A stretch of DNA of 64,000 nt from Undaria pinnatifida (GCA_012845835.1 JABAKD010000020.1:18526646-18590645); one strand, 5' to 3'. Counted from the first letter of the stretch, positions 46,431 through 57,702 are shown. Translations and numbers: made by a program. Notes: generated by a model from the sequence alone, not told the origin.

Positions 46431-46631
46431 GGACGCACATTCTACTATAACTGGGGCCGCACCGGATGTACTGCATCACGAGACCGCCAGTCAAGACCCA
46501 ATCCAAGAGTCGAGGATACCTTCGACAACACGCACGCAAAAGGAGCATCGGGGATAAACCCACCGACCACGTGTGTCAATTTCACCTATACCGAGAGAGA
46601 CCCGTTTCGGATATCGGAGGAGGAAAACCGG

Positions 46632-47231
46632 GTGATTAAAATCCCCAACGACATACTAAGATGCCATCCACTTCACGGATCAACATCGCCTGGAATCAGT
46701 GGAACCGGAATTACCGGAGCTGGGATCTCCAAAGCATCTTCGCATGGGATCGTCGGAGCAACGTCATCTACATCACCATCGCACATCGGAGCAACTGCAT
46801 CCGGGATCACTGGATCAACTTCATCTTGTACAACCGGATCATCAGCTGGACCAGCAGCATCACATGGGACCATTGGAGTCGTTGGATCATCGCCATTTGG
46901 GACCACCGGATCATCAGCTGAGCCAAGGGTCGACGGATCGACAATGTCCGCTACACCCGGGATCACACCAGCTACTTTTGAGCCAAGCTTTGGAGTCAAG
47001 CTCAACAACGAAACAGACCGTCAGGAGGAGGTTCACACGCTCACGACAGCAAAAGGACAGCCGCGGGCAAACCCCGAGGCAGGATCTGCGGAATCAACAC
47101 AGGACGACCAAGAGCCACTGGCGACATCTCCGGCCTTCTTGTACACCCGCAAGCCAACCTCAAGCTTCCTCTCCATCCTTAACGAAGAGCCCATAAACAT
47201 CGAGGCCAAAACGCAGAGACTGGCTGCATGA
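46632..47231 (+). pseudogene. Gly/Ser/Thr-repeat ORF inside the copia remnant
   Basis: The open frame has GITGSTSS, TTGSSAGPAASHGTIG and similar repeats, then FEPSFGVKLNNETDRQEEVH and SILNEEPINIEAKTQRL before TGA. It may correspond to the variable linker between integrase and reverse transcriptase, with both flanking domains lost. The assignment is positional. Confidence 0.4.
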
Positions 47232-48130
47232 TTAACAGTCGAGACGGAGCTGATGACGGCAATCAGTTTTGAGGGAAAGGATTCTACCTATCTCTCCAAC
47301 TTCAAGATTAAGTTAAGCCTCTAGTTCTAAGCGACGGACAACAGACCAAGCACATCTAACGACGTCTACATCAACAACGTCTACACCAACAAGGCCAAGC
47401 CACTGAAAGGGTGAAATGCGTTATCTCTTTACCAAAGCTGTACGTAGAGTGTCGCATGTTCTCTTTGTACGGGGTGAGCAGAGTCAACGACCGGTGTCGT
47501 GTACGGTTTGGAGATACCGAAATATCGCAGTTAATACCAAGTAAGGGTACAAGTCGAATAAGTAATTTCGACTGGACAGTTGAAAAATAAATTTAACTAC
47601 GCCATCTCCGGTACTTCAGGATATACGGCCGGAAAACTCGCCACCTGGACAAGTACACACGGAAGATTAAGATACACGAGAGGTGACATCTCTTTAGAAT
47701 AAGTGGTCTTATCCAGCTATAAATCGCTGGCAGTGCCCCTTTGTTCCTCTGTTTGAAGGCGGCAGGAACACTGTTGGACTGTTCACTCCTTTGATTATTG
47801 CGGAATGATCAACAGATTCACTGTTTTAGACTACTGCAAACATCTTCTATTTCTTGGTTGATAACCGACCGGAGTATAGTTCACGTCTGATGATTCTAGT
47901 ATTGTGAGCTATTAATAGCAAGTTTCACTCGCCTAAACATGCAGAAGCACGTATAGTGTCAGAGCAGGATTTTTTCGTGTCCGCTTATTTTGTGTTTACC
48001 CCTTGGGCATTATAGCAAGATGAGTTTGCTTTACGCAAGATATTTTTCCCAGCATTTATCGTTGTTGCTGCATGTATTTCCGTTATGGAGTTTTTTAGCG
48101 TGTGACGCAGAGTGAGAAAGTGTTAACCTA
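47232..48130. other. internal non-coding tail with TATA- and PBS-like motifs
   Basis: No long frame is open. AGCTATAAATCG at about 47716 resembles a TATA box. TAGTGTCAGAGCAGG at 47954-47968 resembles the copia primer-binding site family (TATCAGAGC core). This suggests that part of a second copia 5' LTR and leader is embedded here. Confidence 0.4.
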
Positions 48131-48141
48131 ACGGGAGGAGG
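48131..48141 (+). promoter_or_regulatory. polypurine tract
   Basis: ACGGGAGGAGG immediately precedes the TGTTGGAG start of the 3' LTR. This is where plus-strand DNA synthesis of an LTR element is primed. Confidence 0.65.
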
Positions 48142-48593
48142 TGTTGGAGATGCTTCTTGTCAGTAACCATCATGTCGTTACTTGGTAACACTTAAAGTCA
48201 TCTGGTATAGACTACATTGCGAGTTGTTAGTACAACAGACAGCTTTCAGTCTGGTATAGTTGTCGTTTATCGATGCAGCATGTAGCAAGCACACGTCTCA
48301 GCAGCAATATCTTGGATACATGGTACACAGCAGTTTACACGCCAATCATATCCAGATACCTGGTACATGTAATATGTACTTGTACACGTTGAGAGAGACA
48401 ATCTTCGGTATCCCTCTTATTAATAGATACCTGGTGCATGTAGTACGTACTGGTACACGTTGAGAAAAACAGTCTTCGGTATCCCCCACGGAACCGGTAG
48501 CAAGATATTTAAGATACGAGTTGTTGCTGAAGTAAGAAGATAGGCTACGTAGGGTCATATGATCAAATACCCTGAGATACGAGTTGTTAAACA
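48142..48593 (+). repeat. 3' LTR
   Basis: Begins TGTTGGAGATGC. The first ~180 bases match the 5' LTR copy with scattered differences, and the remainder has no 5' counterpart. The proposed end AACA at 48593 is inferred from TG..CA symmetry and the nearby CAAGG. A 70-base tandem duplication lies within it (48352-48490). Confidence 0.55.
48352..48490. repeat. tandem ~70-base duplication inside the 3' LTR
   Basis: AGATACCTGGTACATGTAAT followed by ACACGTTGAGAGAGACA and TCTTCGGTATCCC is repeated once with small changes. LTR-internal duplications of this sort can alter promoter elements, but no function is shown. Confidence 0.75.
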
Positions 48594-49197
48594 ACAAGGC
48601 TGTAGGATATCGTATTGGGATCTTTTGCTTCTTGGGGTCATAGCTTGCATTTGTTTTTTTATTCGTACCCTGGAAATATATCGGTTGGTACCGCTGTTCG
48701 AGGGTCTACTTCAAGGGTCCTTTTCTTTTTGTTTGCATCGGATTTTGAGGGTCCTTGTCTTTGAGCTACGAGCGACGCACAGGCACATCGCCTACATGTA
48801 TGTGTTCACTGCTGCTTGCTCACCATCAGCTCTCATCTGCTGAGCAAATTAATCATCAATCAACATATCGGCTTGGAGTCAGTCGCCGAACAACATCTTC
48901 TCTGCTGGAGCTCTCTGCTCTTACAGGCTCACCTAACCGTGGCCTTCGTTTGCCTCAAATCATATATATATATCATAGGCTGTGTCTTCATCGGGTCATC
49001 CGAAAGCGAGCTTACGAGCGTACACCAGCTAAGAGCCGATACACGCCACATGCCATCTGATATATATATATATAAGAGGGTTTAATACAAGGGGCACCGT
49101 ATTATAGGAGATACGGCCGGAAGCTGGTTCCGAAACCGGCGATTTCGTTGGAGAAATATCGGGGGGGGCTACCGTGGAACGACTCTTAACCGAGCGA
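48594..49197. other. no gene recognised
   Basis: Short overlapping ORFs and two (TA)n runs at about 48965 and 49060. GATACGGCCGGAA occurs at about 49110, with a related GATATACGGCCGGAA at 47620. Confidence 0.35.
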
Positions 49198-49834
49198 TTA
49201 AGCTGCTGAGAAGTATCCGCGAGGTCGATGACCACGGCAAAAGGCCGGGTGGCGATGTGCTGTATGTACTCCACGCCAATCTAAATCCATGTTTGATTGC
49301 TGGATGGCGGCGACGCGCGAGGATTCGGCAAAAACGGTGACAGCGCCCGCGACGAATTGGCAAATGCGGTGTACGGTGGAAGACAACGGTTTCGCGCGAT
49401 CGTCTTTAATTGTGGTGCTAAGTAAGCGCTGAACGGAGGAAGTAACGTCAACGAATAACTGCGTAACTTGGCTTTTCTCGATTGCAATCCAGACTTCGAG
49501 GAAGACGGAGCCCCCACGCACTCCTCCTCGGAAGAGCAAGAGAACAGGCGTGCGCTGCTGCCTTCGCCGGCGTGATGGCGAGCGTCCAGCCGAGCGTGTC
49601 CCCGGCTGCGAAAGTCGCCCCCGCAAGAGGAACTTCCAACGCCGCCCCTGCAGCGGCTTTCATGGCTGTGATGCCCACTTGAGCACCCCCCCCTACCCGT
49701 TCGCCGCTGGTGGCCAATTCTACCAATGCTGCTGCCGACGGAGCCACGCCCCCGGCAGTGGTTCGTACACGTCGGGAGGTTTCTAGGGCTTCGAGGGTTG
49801 AGCGTGGGCGTCGGTTTCCTCCGGTGCAAGTCAA
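49198..49834 (-). pseudogene. frameshifted minus-strand helical protein fragment
   Basis: Reading the minus strand from 49834, one frame gives EALETSRRVRTTAGGVAPSA, ALVELATSGERVGGGAQVGI and AALEVPLAGATFAAGDTLG. At about 49520 the sensible sequence moves to another frame: GGSVFLEVWIAIEKSQVTQL, FVDVTSSVQRLLSTTIKDDR and FVAGAVTVFAESSRVAAIQQ. Together they look like one helix-rich domain broken by a frameshift. It resembles helical N-terminal regions next to kinase or repeat domains in brown-algal proteins (from memory, unverified). Confidence 0.5.
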
Positions 49835-50141
49835 AAGGCAGCGTCCCAGGAGGCAACGCGTGTGCCCCTAAGGGCACCGGGGAGGCCGTAAACCGAGGTA
49901 CATGGAGAAGCGCTGTGCTTGCCACGTGCCAGTCCCTACTTGAGTCAGTGCTCAGCGAATCCGCGAAAGAGGCACCTGCTTTTTGAAAAGGAGGTTATGT
50001 TACTACCCGGTCATTAAGTCCGGATCGTCAAGCCCGACATGACTTCGTCAAGGGAGCAGAGTCCGTCGTGTCTGAGTGCTAATGGGGTGGACTGGAAACC
50101 CATTGTGGTTTCATGCGCAAGTTCGGATCCTGCCGACGACG

Positions 50142-50903
50142 TCACTTGTTCCGAGGATGCTTGGTGCACACACGTATCCCCCTCCTGGTTTGCCTGTGAA
50201 GAAGGTCCCACGTTGTTCGCTGGCTGCTTGCGGAAGACCGGCATTGTATTATCCACTCAAGGCTCCGATGAAAGGTCTGGACATGCCGGGCTCTCGCGTT
50301 GCTTCGCCCTGAACCGCTGTTCCCTACATGAACAGACATTCCAAGCAATATGCCATTCTTTCCTTGGTTCTGAATACCAGACCTGTATAGTAGGCGTTCC
50401 AGCGCCATACGGAAACACGAGCTAGCGGTAGAAAAAACTTCAGTTAAGATGGCTTTTACGTCGGCAGCTGATTGTGAGTTTTTCGTAATGAAGTAAGGCC
50501 AGCACCAAGCACCAGCTGTGGTCTTAACGTTGTTGCCGGCCAGTTCTTGCTGTTCTGCCGGAAATGTTCTGTGCAAATCTGAACAAACTTCTTGTTGGCA
50601 GGTAAGGGTGAGGGCTGGGGTTAGTGTTAGGGTTAGGGTTAGGGAAAGGGTAATTGACAACATCCAAACAGCGAAACAATCCTCCTCGCAATGCTGGAGC
50701 CATGCAATACGCTGGTGAGATCCTCGATGCCCATTTTCGCTAGTGGTGGGAATATGGGGAACGATATTCGAGTCAGCAGCCCGAGCTGCTTCGCGCGGCC
50801 GCTGCTGTAGACTATAGTAGTAGTCGGCATTCATTATTGCCAGGTTAGCTATCAAATAATGGCCCGCTTGATGTTCCCAGCTGTCCACGAGTAGTGTGAG
50901 CAC
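50142..50903 (-). CDS. 253-residue minus-strand ORF, unknown, telomere repeat inside
   Basis: The ORF starts MLTLLVDSWEHQAGHYLIAN and has protein-like segments on both sides of a repeat tract: NVKTTAGAWCWPYFITKNSQ, SAADVKAILTEVFSTASSCF and RMALERLLYRSGIQNQ. The middle SLTLTLTLTPALTLT is translated TTAGGG repeat. It may be a transposon gene relic interrupted by the repeat. I do not recognise the family. Confidence 0.35.
   Translation of the reverse strand: MLTLLVDSWEHQAGHYLIANLAIMNADYYYSLQQRPREAARAADSNIVPHIPTTSENGHRGSHQRIAWLQHCEEDCFAVWMLSITLSLTLTLTLTPALTLTCQQEVCSDLHRTFPAEQQELAGNNVKTTAGAWCWPYFITKNSQSAADVKAILTEVFSTASSCFRMALERLLYRSGIQNQGKNGILLGMSVHVGNSGSGRSNARARHVQTFHRSLEWIIQCRSSASSQRTTWDLLHRQTRRGIRVCTKHPRNK
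50621..50644 (+). repeat. interstitial telomere-type TTAGGG repeats
   Basis: One TTAGTG followed by three TTAGGG units. TTAGGG is the telomere repeat reported for brown algae and many other eukaryotes. Unique sequence continues on both sides, so this is not a chromosome end. Confidence 0.85.
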
Positions 50904-51392
50904 GCAGCAGTTCTGTAGTATGAGTTAAGACCATGCTGCGCCCGTGTGGCATGATTCCTTGCTGATCAGATCAGACGTGAAATATGTCGTTCTCCAAACC
51001 AAGCGGGAAATAGACTAGACTATATAGACTATGCTGTAATCGTCAGTTTTTTACACGCACGCGACGTTTGCCCCCTTCTGAAGTTTTTGAAGGCTTAGAC
51101 TACACGTAAAACATCGCTGCAGTGCGCTTTGTTGCAAGATTGCGTAGCATTTCCCGAAAGGGTTCTCCAAGAGAAGGTTAGAATAGAGGGGGCGGCACGG
51201 CTTTTGCTCGGTTTTTTAGCCCCTGTTCCCTATTATACAGGTCGGCATACCAAGTAGCACGCCATCATTCGTATCCCTTGTCGTAGACCTGCACAGGCAC
51301 CCATTGGCCATATACTTCGGTATACCATTATTAGCCCTATCAATATCGTAGCAGCATTCCCACGAGCCGCATAATAATAAACAGACATGCAT
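50904..51392. other. no gene recognised
   Basis: Contains AGACTAGACTATATAGACTAT, a recurrent TAGTCTA-type motif, and otherwise no recognisable feature. Confidence 0.35.
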
Positions 51393-52399
51393 ATATTATA
51401 AAAATTAATATACACTCCAGCTGTGAGATCGAATATTTTGTCGAAACTCATATTTGTAAGCTGTGTGTGATACTCCAATCGCGCGTATTACGGGTTGTGT
51501 GTCCTCATTAAGGATTTAGGTCGGCGACTCCCCTTGCAGCTACAGTGTAGCTATCAGGGTCAACAGGGTGATGTTAGGCAGTCTGTGCGCGGAAACTATA
51601 AAACCCGTTTCTGAGGGAGACAAAATCTGATGGCTGTGGAAGGAAATGAATCAGTTTATCAAGTGAATCCTGTATGTCGAATATCCGGTGAGGGGAGGGC
51701 GGAGTTTTGAAGGACGTGGGGGCCTGATTTTGATCAAAAGGGGGGCGGGAGGGGGGGGAGGGGACGGAGGGGACGGGTGGGGCAGGTCAATTTGTGCATG
51801 GAAACTATAAATATTTCTTGTGGGGGAGGGGGGGGAATGTGGCGGGGGGGGCCGGGGGCGGGGGGGGAGGGCTTTAGGTCGCATAGATGTAGGGGTTTGC
51901 TATACGCGTGGTGCTAGGTCTAGGCGATGGTGTGGGTGGTGGCGAAGGAGGGGGCGTTGGGGACGGGGGTGGGTGGGAATTGCAGCAGCGGCATGGACGG
52001 CTCTGAAACGATAACGAGGCGATATCCAGGGCGTGGAAGTGTTTATTACTCTAGCGGATTTTGATAGTAGGCGGGGCGTTTAAGCAAGAAGAAGCGGGAA
52101 AAAAAGAAAGAAAGAAAAAGGCGAGAGAGGGGGGGGGGGGGGGGGGGGGGGGGGGTTCAAAAGGTTTAGGTCACATATAATAAACAAAATATCGAAATCC
52201 GCCACTTTAATAAACACTTCACGCACAGGATTTCACCTCATTATCTTTCGAGAGCCATCCATGCCGCTGTGTTCCCCCCCCCCCCCCCCCCCCCCCCGCC
52301 TCGAACGCCCCCTTCTTCCCCATCACCCGCACCTTCGCCTAGACCTAGCACCACACGTATAACAAACCCCTCACCTAAAACCCTTCCCCCCCCCCCCCC

Positions 52400-52432
<33 letters not shown>

Positions 52433-53096
52433 CCCCCCCCCCCCCCACCCTCCCCCCCCAACCCATCCCAACCCCACCCCCTCGAACACTCCACCCTCTC
52501 TTTACTCACTGATTGTACGACTTACCCCAGGATATACATGATAAACTGATGTATTATTTCCAAAACTGTCACATTTATCCCCTCAAAATAATGTATAGTT
52601 TCCAGGCACATATTCAGCTGCCCCCCCCGCCCAAACCACCCCCCCCACCCAAACCCCCCCCCCCGCCCAACCCCCCCCCCCCCGCCCAACCCCCCCCCCG
52701 CCCCCAATAATATACTGGTGCCAAAACCGTCAGATTTATCCCCTCGAAAGGATTTATAGCTTACATGCACAAATTGCCCCTTTCCCCCCCCCCTCCCGCC
52801 CCCCTCCAAACCCGCTCGCTTTTGATCAAAACCAGGCCCCCCTTTCCCTTCACAGCTGTCAGATTTGGCCCCCCTCAGAAACGGGTTTTATAGTTTCCGC
52901 GCACAGACTGACTAAAATCATCCTGTTGACCCTGATAGCTACACTGTAGTTGTAAGGGGAGTCGCCGACCTATATCCTTCATGAGGACACACAACTCGTA
53001 ATGCGCGCGATCGGAGTATCACACACAGCTTGCAAAGATGAGTTTCGACGAAATCTTCGATCTCACAGCTGGAGTGTATTTTAATTTTTATAATAA
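51393..53096. repeat. 1.7-kb inverted repeat built of two G-run modules (A +, B -)
   Basis: The left terminus TTATAAAAATTAATATACAC then TCCAGCTGTGAGATCGAA is mirrored at the right (TCGATCTCACAGCTGGAGTG, then TATTTTAATTTTTATAATA). Both arms share GGGGAGTCGCCGACC-type, CAGACTGACTAA-type, AAACTATAAAT and GTGGTGCTAGGTCTAGGCGA blocks. The arms meet near 52185. G runs lie on the plus strand in module A and on the minus strand in module B (C runs at 52267-52300 and 52387-52446). It has a foldback transposon shape with no transposase. Confidence 0.8.
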
Positions 53097-53935
53097 TATT
53101 AAAGTCTAGGGTATATTATGGAAGGCGCTGGGAAACAGCGGTTGTTGGGCGAACTATGGATAAAAAAAAAACAGTCGAATATGCTGCTCCTCAACACCCA
53201 CTCCCACACTTACATTTACCCTGCGAGGCTCTATGAACCCTCCTTACGGCCACATCCACAGGTGAAAGAAAATAAATGAACCGTAATAAAGCTGACAAAA
53301 ACGTCACACAGAGACTACCGGCATATTTTCATCGGAGGCGGGGGGAGGGGGGGGGTAGGGGGGGAAGGGGTTGTATAAAAAACGGAAGGACAACACATAC
53401 ATACATACATGCAAGCTGTACCGCCACATTCCCGACGCAAGGGGGCGGTTGGGGCGAATATACATTCTGAAAAATTAAAAATGGAAGAAAACAAAAACTA
53501 CAACCTGTCTGTGCCTCAGTATAACGAGCGGCCACATTAAAATCCCCCCCCCGGCGATGTTGTTGTTCTCAAATTGCTGCGCGGGGGAGGGTCTGCAAGA
53601 AAGACGAAAAAATGCATGACGTGTGCGGCCCGTAACAGCAGTAGAGTCTAGTCTAAGGCGAAAACGCTGAGATTGGACACGACAGTCAAATAGCTGGCCA
53701 AAAACCTGCCTGTGGATGGAGCGATCGCAAAAAGTGATGTGTATGTGCAGTATACCGGTACACTTCAACGCCATTTACTCGTCGTAAACAGCACACACCC
53801 TTGGGTACATATCGTACCCTCGGAGTATGGTACCGGAGGTGTGACATATATGTTCTCTGGTACTCGTACGAACTGCCGCCAAGGGAATTGGCAAATAGAG
53901 ACACCCCAATCACAAATAAATCACAAATAATCAAT
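53097..53935. other. no gene recognised
   Basis: G-rich tracts at 53338-53370 and assorted short ORFs. TCTAGTCTAAG at about 53650 is a recurring short motif. No coding support. Confidence 0.35.
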
Positions 53936-55680
53936 CACACGCACGGCTGTCACGGGGGGGGGGGGGGGGGGTAGGGGGGGGTAGGGGGGGGCGAGGGGAG
54001 GCGGGGTGATTCCACCACACATATAGAGCAGACGGCAAAAAGGTCTCCCTCTATAGAGCCGGTTGGGTAGTGCCTTTTTCCCGCTACATCAGCAGTTAGC
54101 AGGTTAGTACCTGTGAAACCCCTTTGGCTCAAACGGAAACAACGAGTACCCGTCGTACTGTCTGGTTGCTAGTAAAGTGCGGGTTCTTCCGGCTGGCGCA
54201 TACCAGCGTACTGCTGCATTTTTTTGTCTTGATATTTTTATATTTTGATGGGATGAGACGACTTTGATTTACTCAAATATCAACTCATCAACCTGAAATA
54301 TGCGGCGGGATAAGTCGTGCTTGAAAACTCGAAAAAAATTCCCCGAACAGTGACAAAATAGTTGGGCTTCGGGTAGATGTAGTGAAGGGGATAACAGATA
54401 GTAGTCTGGTGAGAGCTTAATACAGTCAGGCATCCCCACCAAGCAAGGAGAGGGCAAGGAGAAGCAGCAGCGGTGGAAGCAAGACTCCGGTCCTACCCTC
54501 TTCAAAGTAGGTGCGACGTCTTAGTGTTGTTGCCTGAGACCTATCCCTAGCCTGACGCATAGTTTTCCGTTGTAAAATGCATGCAAAACAATCGATGGGT
54601 CGTTTTTTCGTGTTTTAGCGCTGATGATCTTGTGCTGTGTGTGGGGTGCCTCTAGGCTCTAGAGCCACCGCCCCGCCACCCGCCGCCGTGCATTCTCCGC
54701 CAGCCCGTGTAGGGCTTGAGGCTTATTGGATGGGAACCTTCGATGGAATCAAGGCAGACTAGTGCGTCTGGGTGGAGCCTGTGTAGGGGTACCGTTGGTG
54801 CTTGCGTAGCTCACCACTCGGCCTACAGGCGGTTTTATTTGAAAGGAAAACAATTCCCTGCGCCTGTGATGATGGGAGGCGCCTCTCTGCTGGGCAGCTT
54901 TCTGGACACAGCAGCGGCAGACCAGCGGCAGGGCGTCCGCACTCGCTTTGCCGTGCAGGCCCCTATCGAGTGTGTGGAGAGCTGTGGAGCTTGGTCGAGC
55001 GAGAGATAGAGAGAGAGGCCATCTGGCTCTTTCAATGCGCAAACATCGTAGCGTATAGCAGGGGGGCAGCAGCTGTAGCAGTCTGGCAGTCCGAAATCGC
55101 TGCTCTATTTTGAACCAGGGCTCATCTCCGTCAAGCGAGGCGAAATGGAAATGAAATTTTATTTTTGAAATTGTTCGCCGACACACGCACGTGATGATAT
55201 GATAGCTGCCGCAGAGCGATTTTGTTCAAGGGCAGGCGGCCCCCATCATGCCATGGTGTAGTGCTAGTGCCAAGGCGAATCTCGTCCCTACTAAATTCAG
55301 TGATGCGGCAATCCCCCAAGGTACATTTGACACTCGTGCTCGTAGGGCTTTGAAAAATGACGGGCGGATAGTGCGAGAGCGTGAGTTAGCAGAATCCGAT
55401 GAAATTGACCACCAGGTTTTGAGGCCGCACCGGACTTTCTCTTATTTGCTAGTTACCAATACCAAAATTGCAAAATTGACTGACCGGCAGCGGTGCGAGA
55501 GCTCGAGTTGGCGAAATTCGATGAAAAAACAGGTGCCACAACGTCGATATGATACATGTGATGGCAGATGCATTTTTAGTTTTGGTCCGATATCGCAAAT
55601 TTGACGATACGTACCCTCATGCCGTAATTTTGACGATACGTGCCGTCATGCCGTGAATATCACACTCGTGGTATAATATT
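53936..55680. other. no gene recognised
   Basis: A G run at 53955-53998, then mixed sequence. The plus ORF 55248-55604 has the protein-like stretch ARRALKNDGRIVRERELAES and a partly repeated LTDRQRCESSSWRNSMKKQ, reflecting a DNA duplication (GTGCGAGAGC..GAGTT..CGAAATTCGATGAAA at about 55371 and 55493). It is not convincing as a gene. Confidence 0.3.
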
Positions 55681-56112
55681 ATAAAAATACAAGAAAACAT
55701 TCCAGCTGTGATGAGATCGAATATTTTGTCGAAACTTATCTTTGCATGCTGTGTGGGATACTCCGATCGCGCGTATTACGGGTTGTTTGTGTGTCCTCAT
55801 TAAGGATATAGGTCGGCGACTCCCCTTGCGACTAGGTGGGGGGTGGGGGAGGGGGGGGGAGGTGGAAGGGCTTTAGGTCGCATAGATGTAGGGGTTTGCT
55901 ATACGCGTGGTGCTAGGTCTAGGCGATGGTGCGGGTGGTGGGGAAGGAGGGGGCGTTGGGGGCAGGGGGGGGGGCGGGGGGGCGGGGGGAACTGCAGCAG
56001 CGGCATGGATGGCTCTAGAAAGATAATGAGGTGATATCCAGTGCGTGGAAGTGTTTATTACTCTGGCGGATTTCGATATTAGGTGGGGCGTTTGAGCAAG
56101 AGAGCAAGAGAG
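55681..56112 (+). repeat. G-run module C, internally deleted
   Basis: The module head (TCCAGCTGTGATGAGATCGA, then GATACTCCGATCGCGCGTAT and TCGGCGACTCCCCTTGC) is joined directly to the module tail (GTGGTGCTAGGTCTAGGCGA, GGCGGATTTCGATATTAGG). The middle blocks present in A, B and D are absent, showing that the module can shrink internally while keeping its ends. Confidence 0.8.
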
Positions 56113-56639
56113 AGCTGGTTTTTTTGTTTTCATCATTATATGATACGGTGCACCGTGGGTGAACTTGCTCGCATGGCTGTGACCTGCATGGGGCACTCTG
56201 TGTCCCCCACCTTTAATTTAACAGCTGGGTGATGGGTGAGGGCGGAGCGGAGCCCAACCTCAAATGGAAACGCAAACGCCGCCATCCCTGCTGTACTGCC
56301 TACGAGTGCTGCCGCTGAGCACGAAACCAGATCACTTGAATTTTCTTCAACGCCCAACCGCCGGCAACAACTTCGCCCGGTTTGGTTTTGCAGCAGTGTT
56401 ATCCACTGCTGTATGACAGAGTTGTCGTCCAACGAGCCGTATCGATGGTGGGAGGGGTATTTTAATATACGTATGAACTTTCGTTGGAACTGCTGCCCAC
56501 TGGCACTACCAGCAATAGCACGACCTGTACCCGAGACCAGACACGTGAGACAGCAGTACCAGCTGAGCAGTCGTACTACTAAATATCTGTCGTGTTTTCC
56601 AGGGCTTGTCATGGACCGATAATTCGGGCGGGCCTGGCC

Positions 56640-56905
56640 GATCTGAAAATAAAAATGTGATGGGCCGGGCCGGGCCGGGCCGGGCCGGGCCGGGCCGGGC
56701 CGGGTCGGGCCGAGCCGAGCCGAGCCTTTTGATTTTGAAAATGTGACGGGCCGGACCGGGCCGGGTCGAGAAATTTGCTAAATCGACGGGCCGGGCCGGA
56801 CCGGGCCGTGATATTTTGAATTGTGATGTACCGGGCCTGGTGGCGGCCCAGCATACAATAAATTTGATGGGCCGGGCCGGGCCGGGCCGGGCCGGGCCGC
56901 GGCCG
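56640..56905. repeat. GGGCC pentanucleotide array, left end
   Basis: Blocks of GGGCCGGGCC are separated by short AT-rich spacers such as TTTTGATTTTGAAAATGTGA. The same block-and-spacer design, with GGGCC replaced, is seen in the GGGTC and GGGAC elements. Confidence 0.9.
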
Positions 56906-57248
56906 AGGAGATGTGGGCATCTGCATGGGTCGCTTTCCCCAGCTTATGTCGCGGCCCACGTGTTTTCACGATCCCCCCGGGGCCGCGACCCATGAAATAT
57001 GGTGTTCTACAGCTGCTATCAATAATACTATAAACTGCCCCATGAGTCGTCCCACGCGTTTTCACCGGCCGGCCCGGGCCGTGGCCCATGAGATGTGCAA
57101 ACTGGGACACAAACACAAACAGCAGTATTGTAATAAAACCAACAGGCAGCCCAAGTGCGGCCTGACTAACAAGAAGTATGGGTTACTAGACTACTCCATG
57201 CGCAAGCTTGGCGAGAGGTACGAGAGTTGCGGCAATACCAGGTATTAT

Positions 57249-57491
57249 CTACACGAGCGCCTCTTCGTGCTGACTCCTCGCCTGTGCTGATATGCTGCAG
57301 CTATTATTAATAGCAGCAAGAGCCAGCTTCCACTGAGCGTCGTGGCCCTTGTGCAAATGTCTGATCAAAGCCTTGGTGCCGTGGTGGGTGTACACAGGAC
57401 AGTCCTTGGTATCTCCGTGACACAGGCAGCATTTGACGCGGTTTGATCCGGACGGAACCGCCGGTGAAAAGTTGGTGACAGGAGGCGACGG
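57249..57491 (-). pseudogene. hAT transposase BED zinc-finger fragment
   Basis: The minus strand reads NRVKCCLCHGDTKDC, then GTKALIRHLHKGHDAQWKLA, before a TAG at 57251-57249. C-x2-C followed by H-x4-H (HLHKGH) in this setting is the BED-type zinc finger found at the N-terminus of hAT transposases, where it binds element ends. It has no ATG, and an upstream stop lies at 57494. The catalytic and dimerisation regions are absent. Confidence 0.6.
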
Positions 57492-57631
57492 TCACCTTCG
57501 TGTGTGTCGTTTTAGAAGCGGAATCGGAAGCGAGGACTCGTGCCGTGGCATGGGGCTCGCCCGCCAAAACACCACTGACCTTGTCTTGGCTCTTTCATTG
57601 CTCTCTTCGGGTGACAGAGAGCAAGCTGGTA

Positions 57632-57702
57632 GGCTACTGCAGCAGCAGGTGCTATTGCAGCAGCAGGTGCTGTTGCAGCAGCAGGTGTCGTTGCGGCAAC
57701 AG
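57632..57702. repeat. 15-base tandem repeat (CAGCAGCAGGTGCTG type)
   Basis: About four units of GCAGCAGCAGGTGTTGTT-like sequence encode LLQQQ repeats in the plus frame. A GTAGGT donor-like site follows at the end of the array. Confidence 0.75.

Larger units (their letters stand above)
44634..48593 (+). mobile_element. decayed Ty1/copia LTR retrotransposon
   Basis: A truncated 5' LTR copy (44634-44805) is fused directly to a partial gag with a CCHC knuckle. The protease region and the start of the GAG-pre-integrase segment follow; the integrase core, reverse transcriptase and RNase H are missing. A polypurine tract (48131-48141) precedes the 3' LTR at 48142. The best 3' end is ..GTTAAACA at 48593, mirroring the TGTT start. 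CAAGG occurs just left of the element (44629-44633) and at 48595-48599, a near-exact 5-base target duplication offset by one A. The gag and protease regions contain two stops and a frameshift, so the element is dead. Confidence 0.75.

Noticed and set aside
49198..49925. 214-residue minus-strand ORF MASTALLHVPRF... as the real product
   Set aside because: Its composition is Arg/Ser/His-rich shadow sequence; the helical coding signal lies in the two other minus frames.
50621..50644. Chromosome end
   Set aside because: Only four TTAGGG-type units are present and ordinary sequence continues on both sides.
52241..52541. Pro-rich and Gly-rich ORFs on both strands
   Set aside because: They translate C and G homopolymer runs of the G-run modules.
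56950..57070. Additional GTGTTTTC-like octamers as alternative target duplications
   Set aside because: These are not adjacent to any CAGGG/CCCTG terminus. Only the copies at 56592 and 62350 abut recognisable ends.
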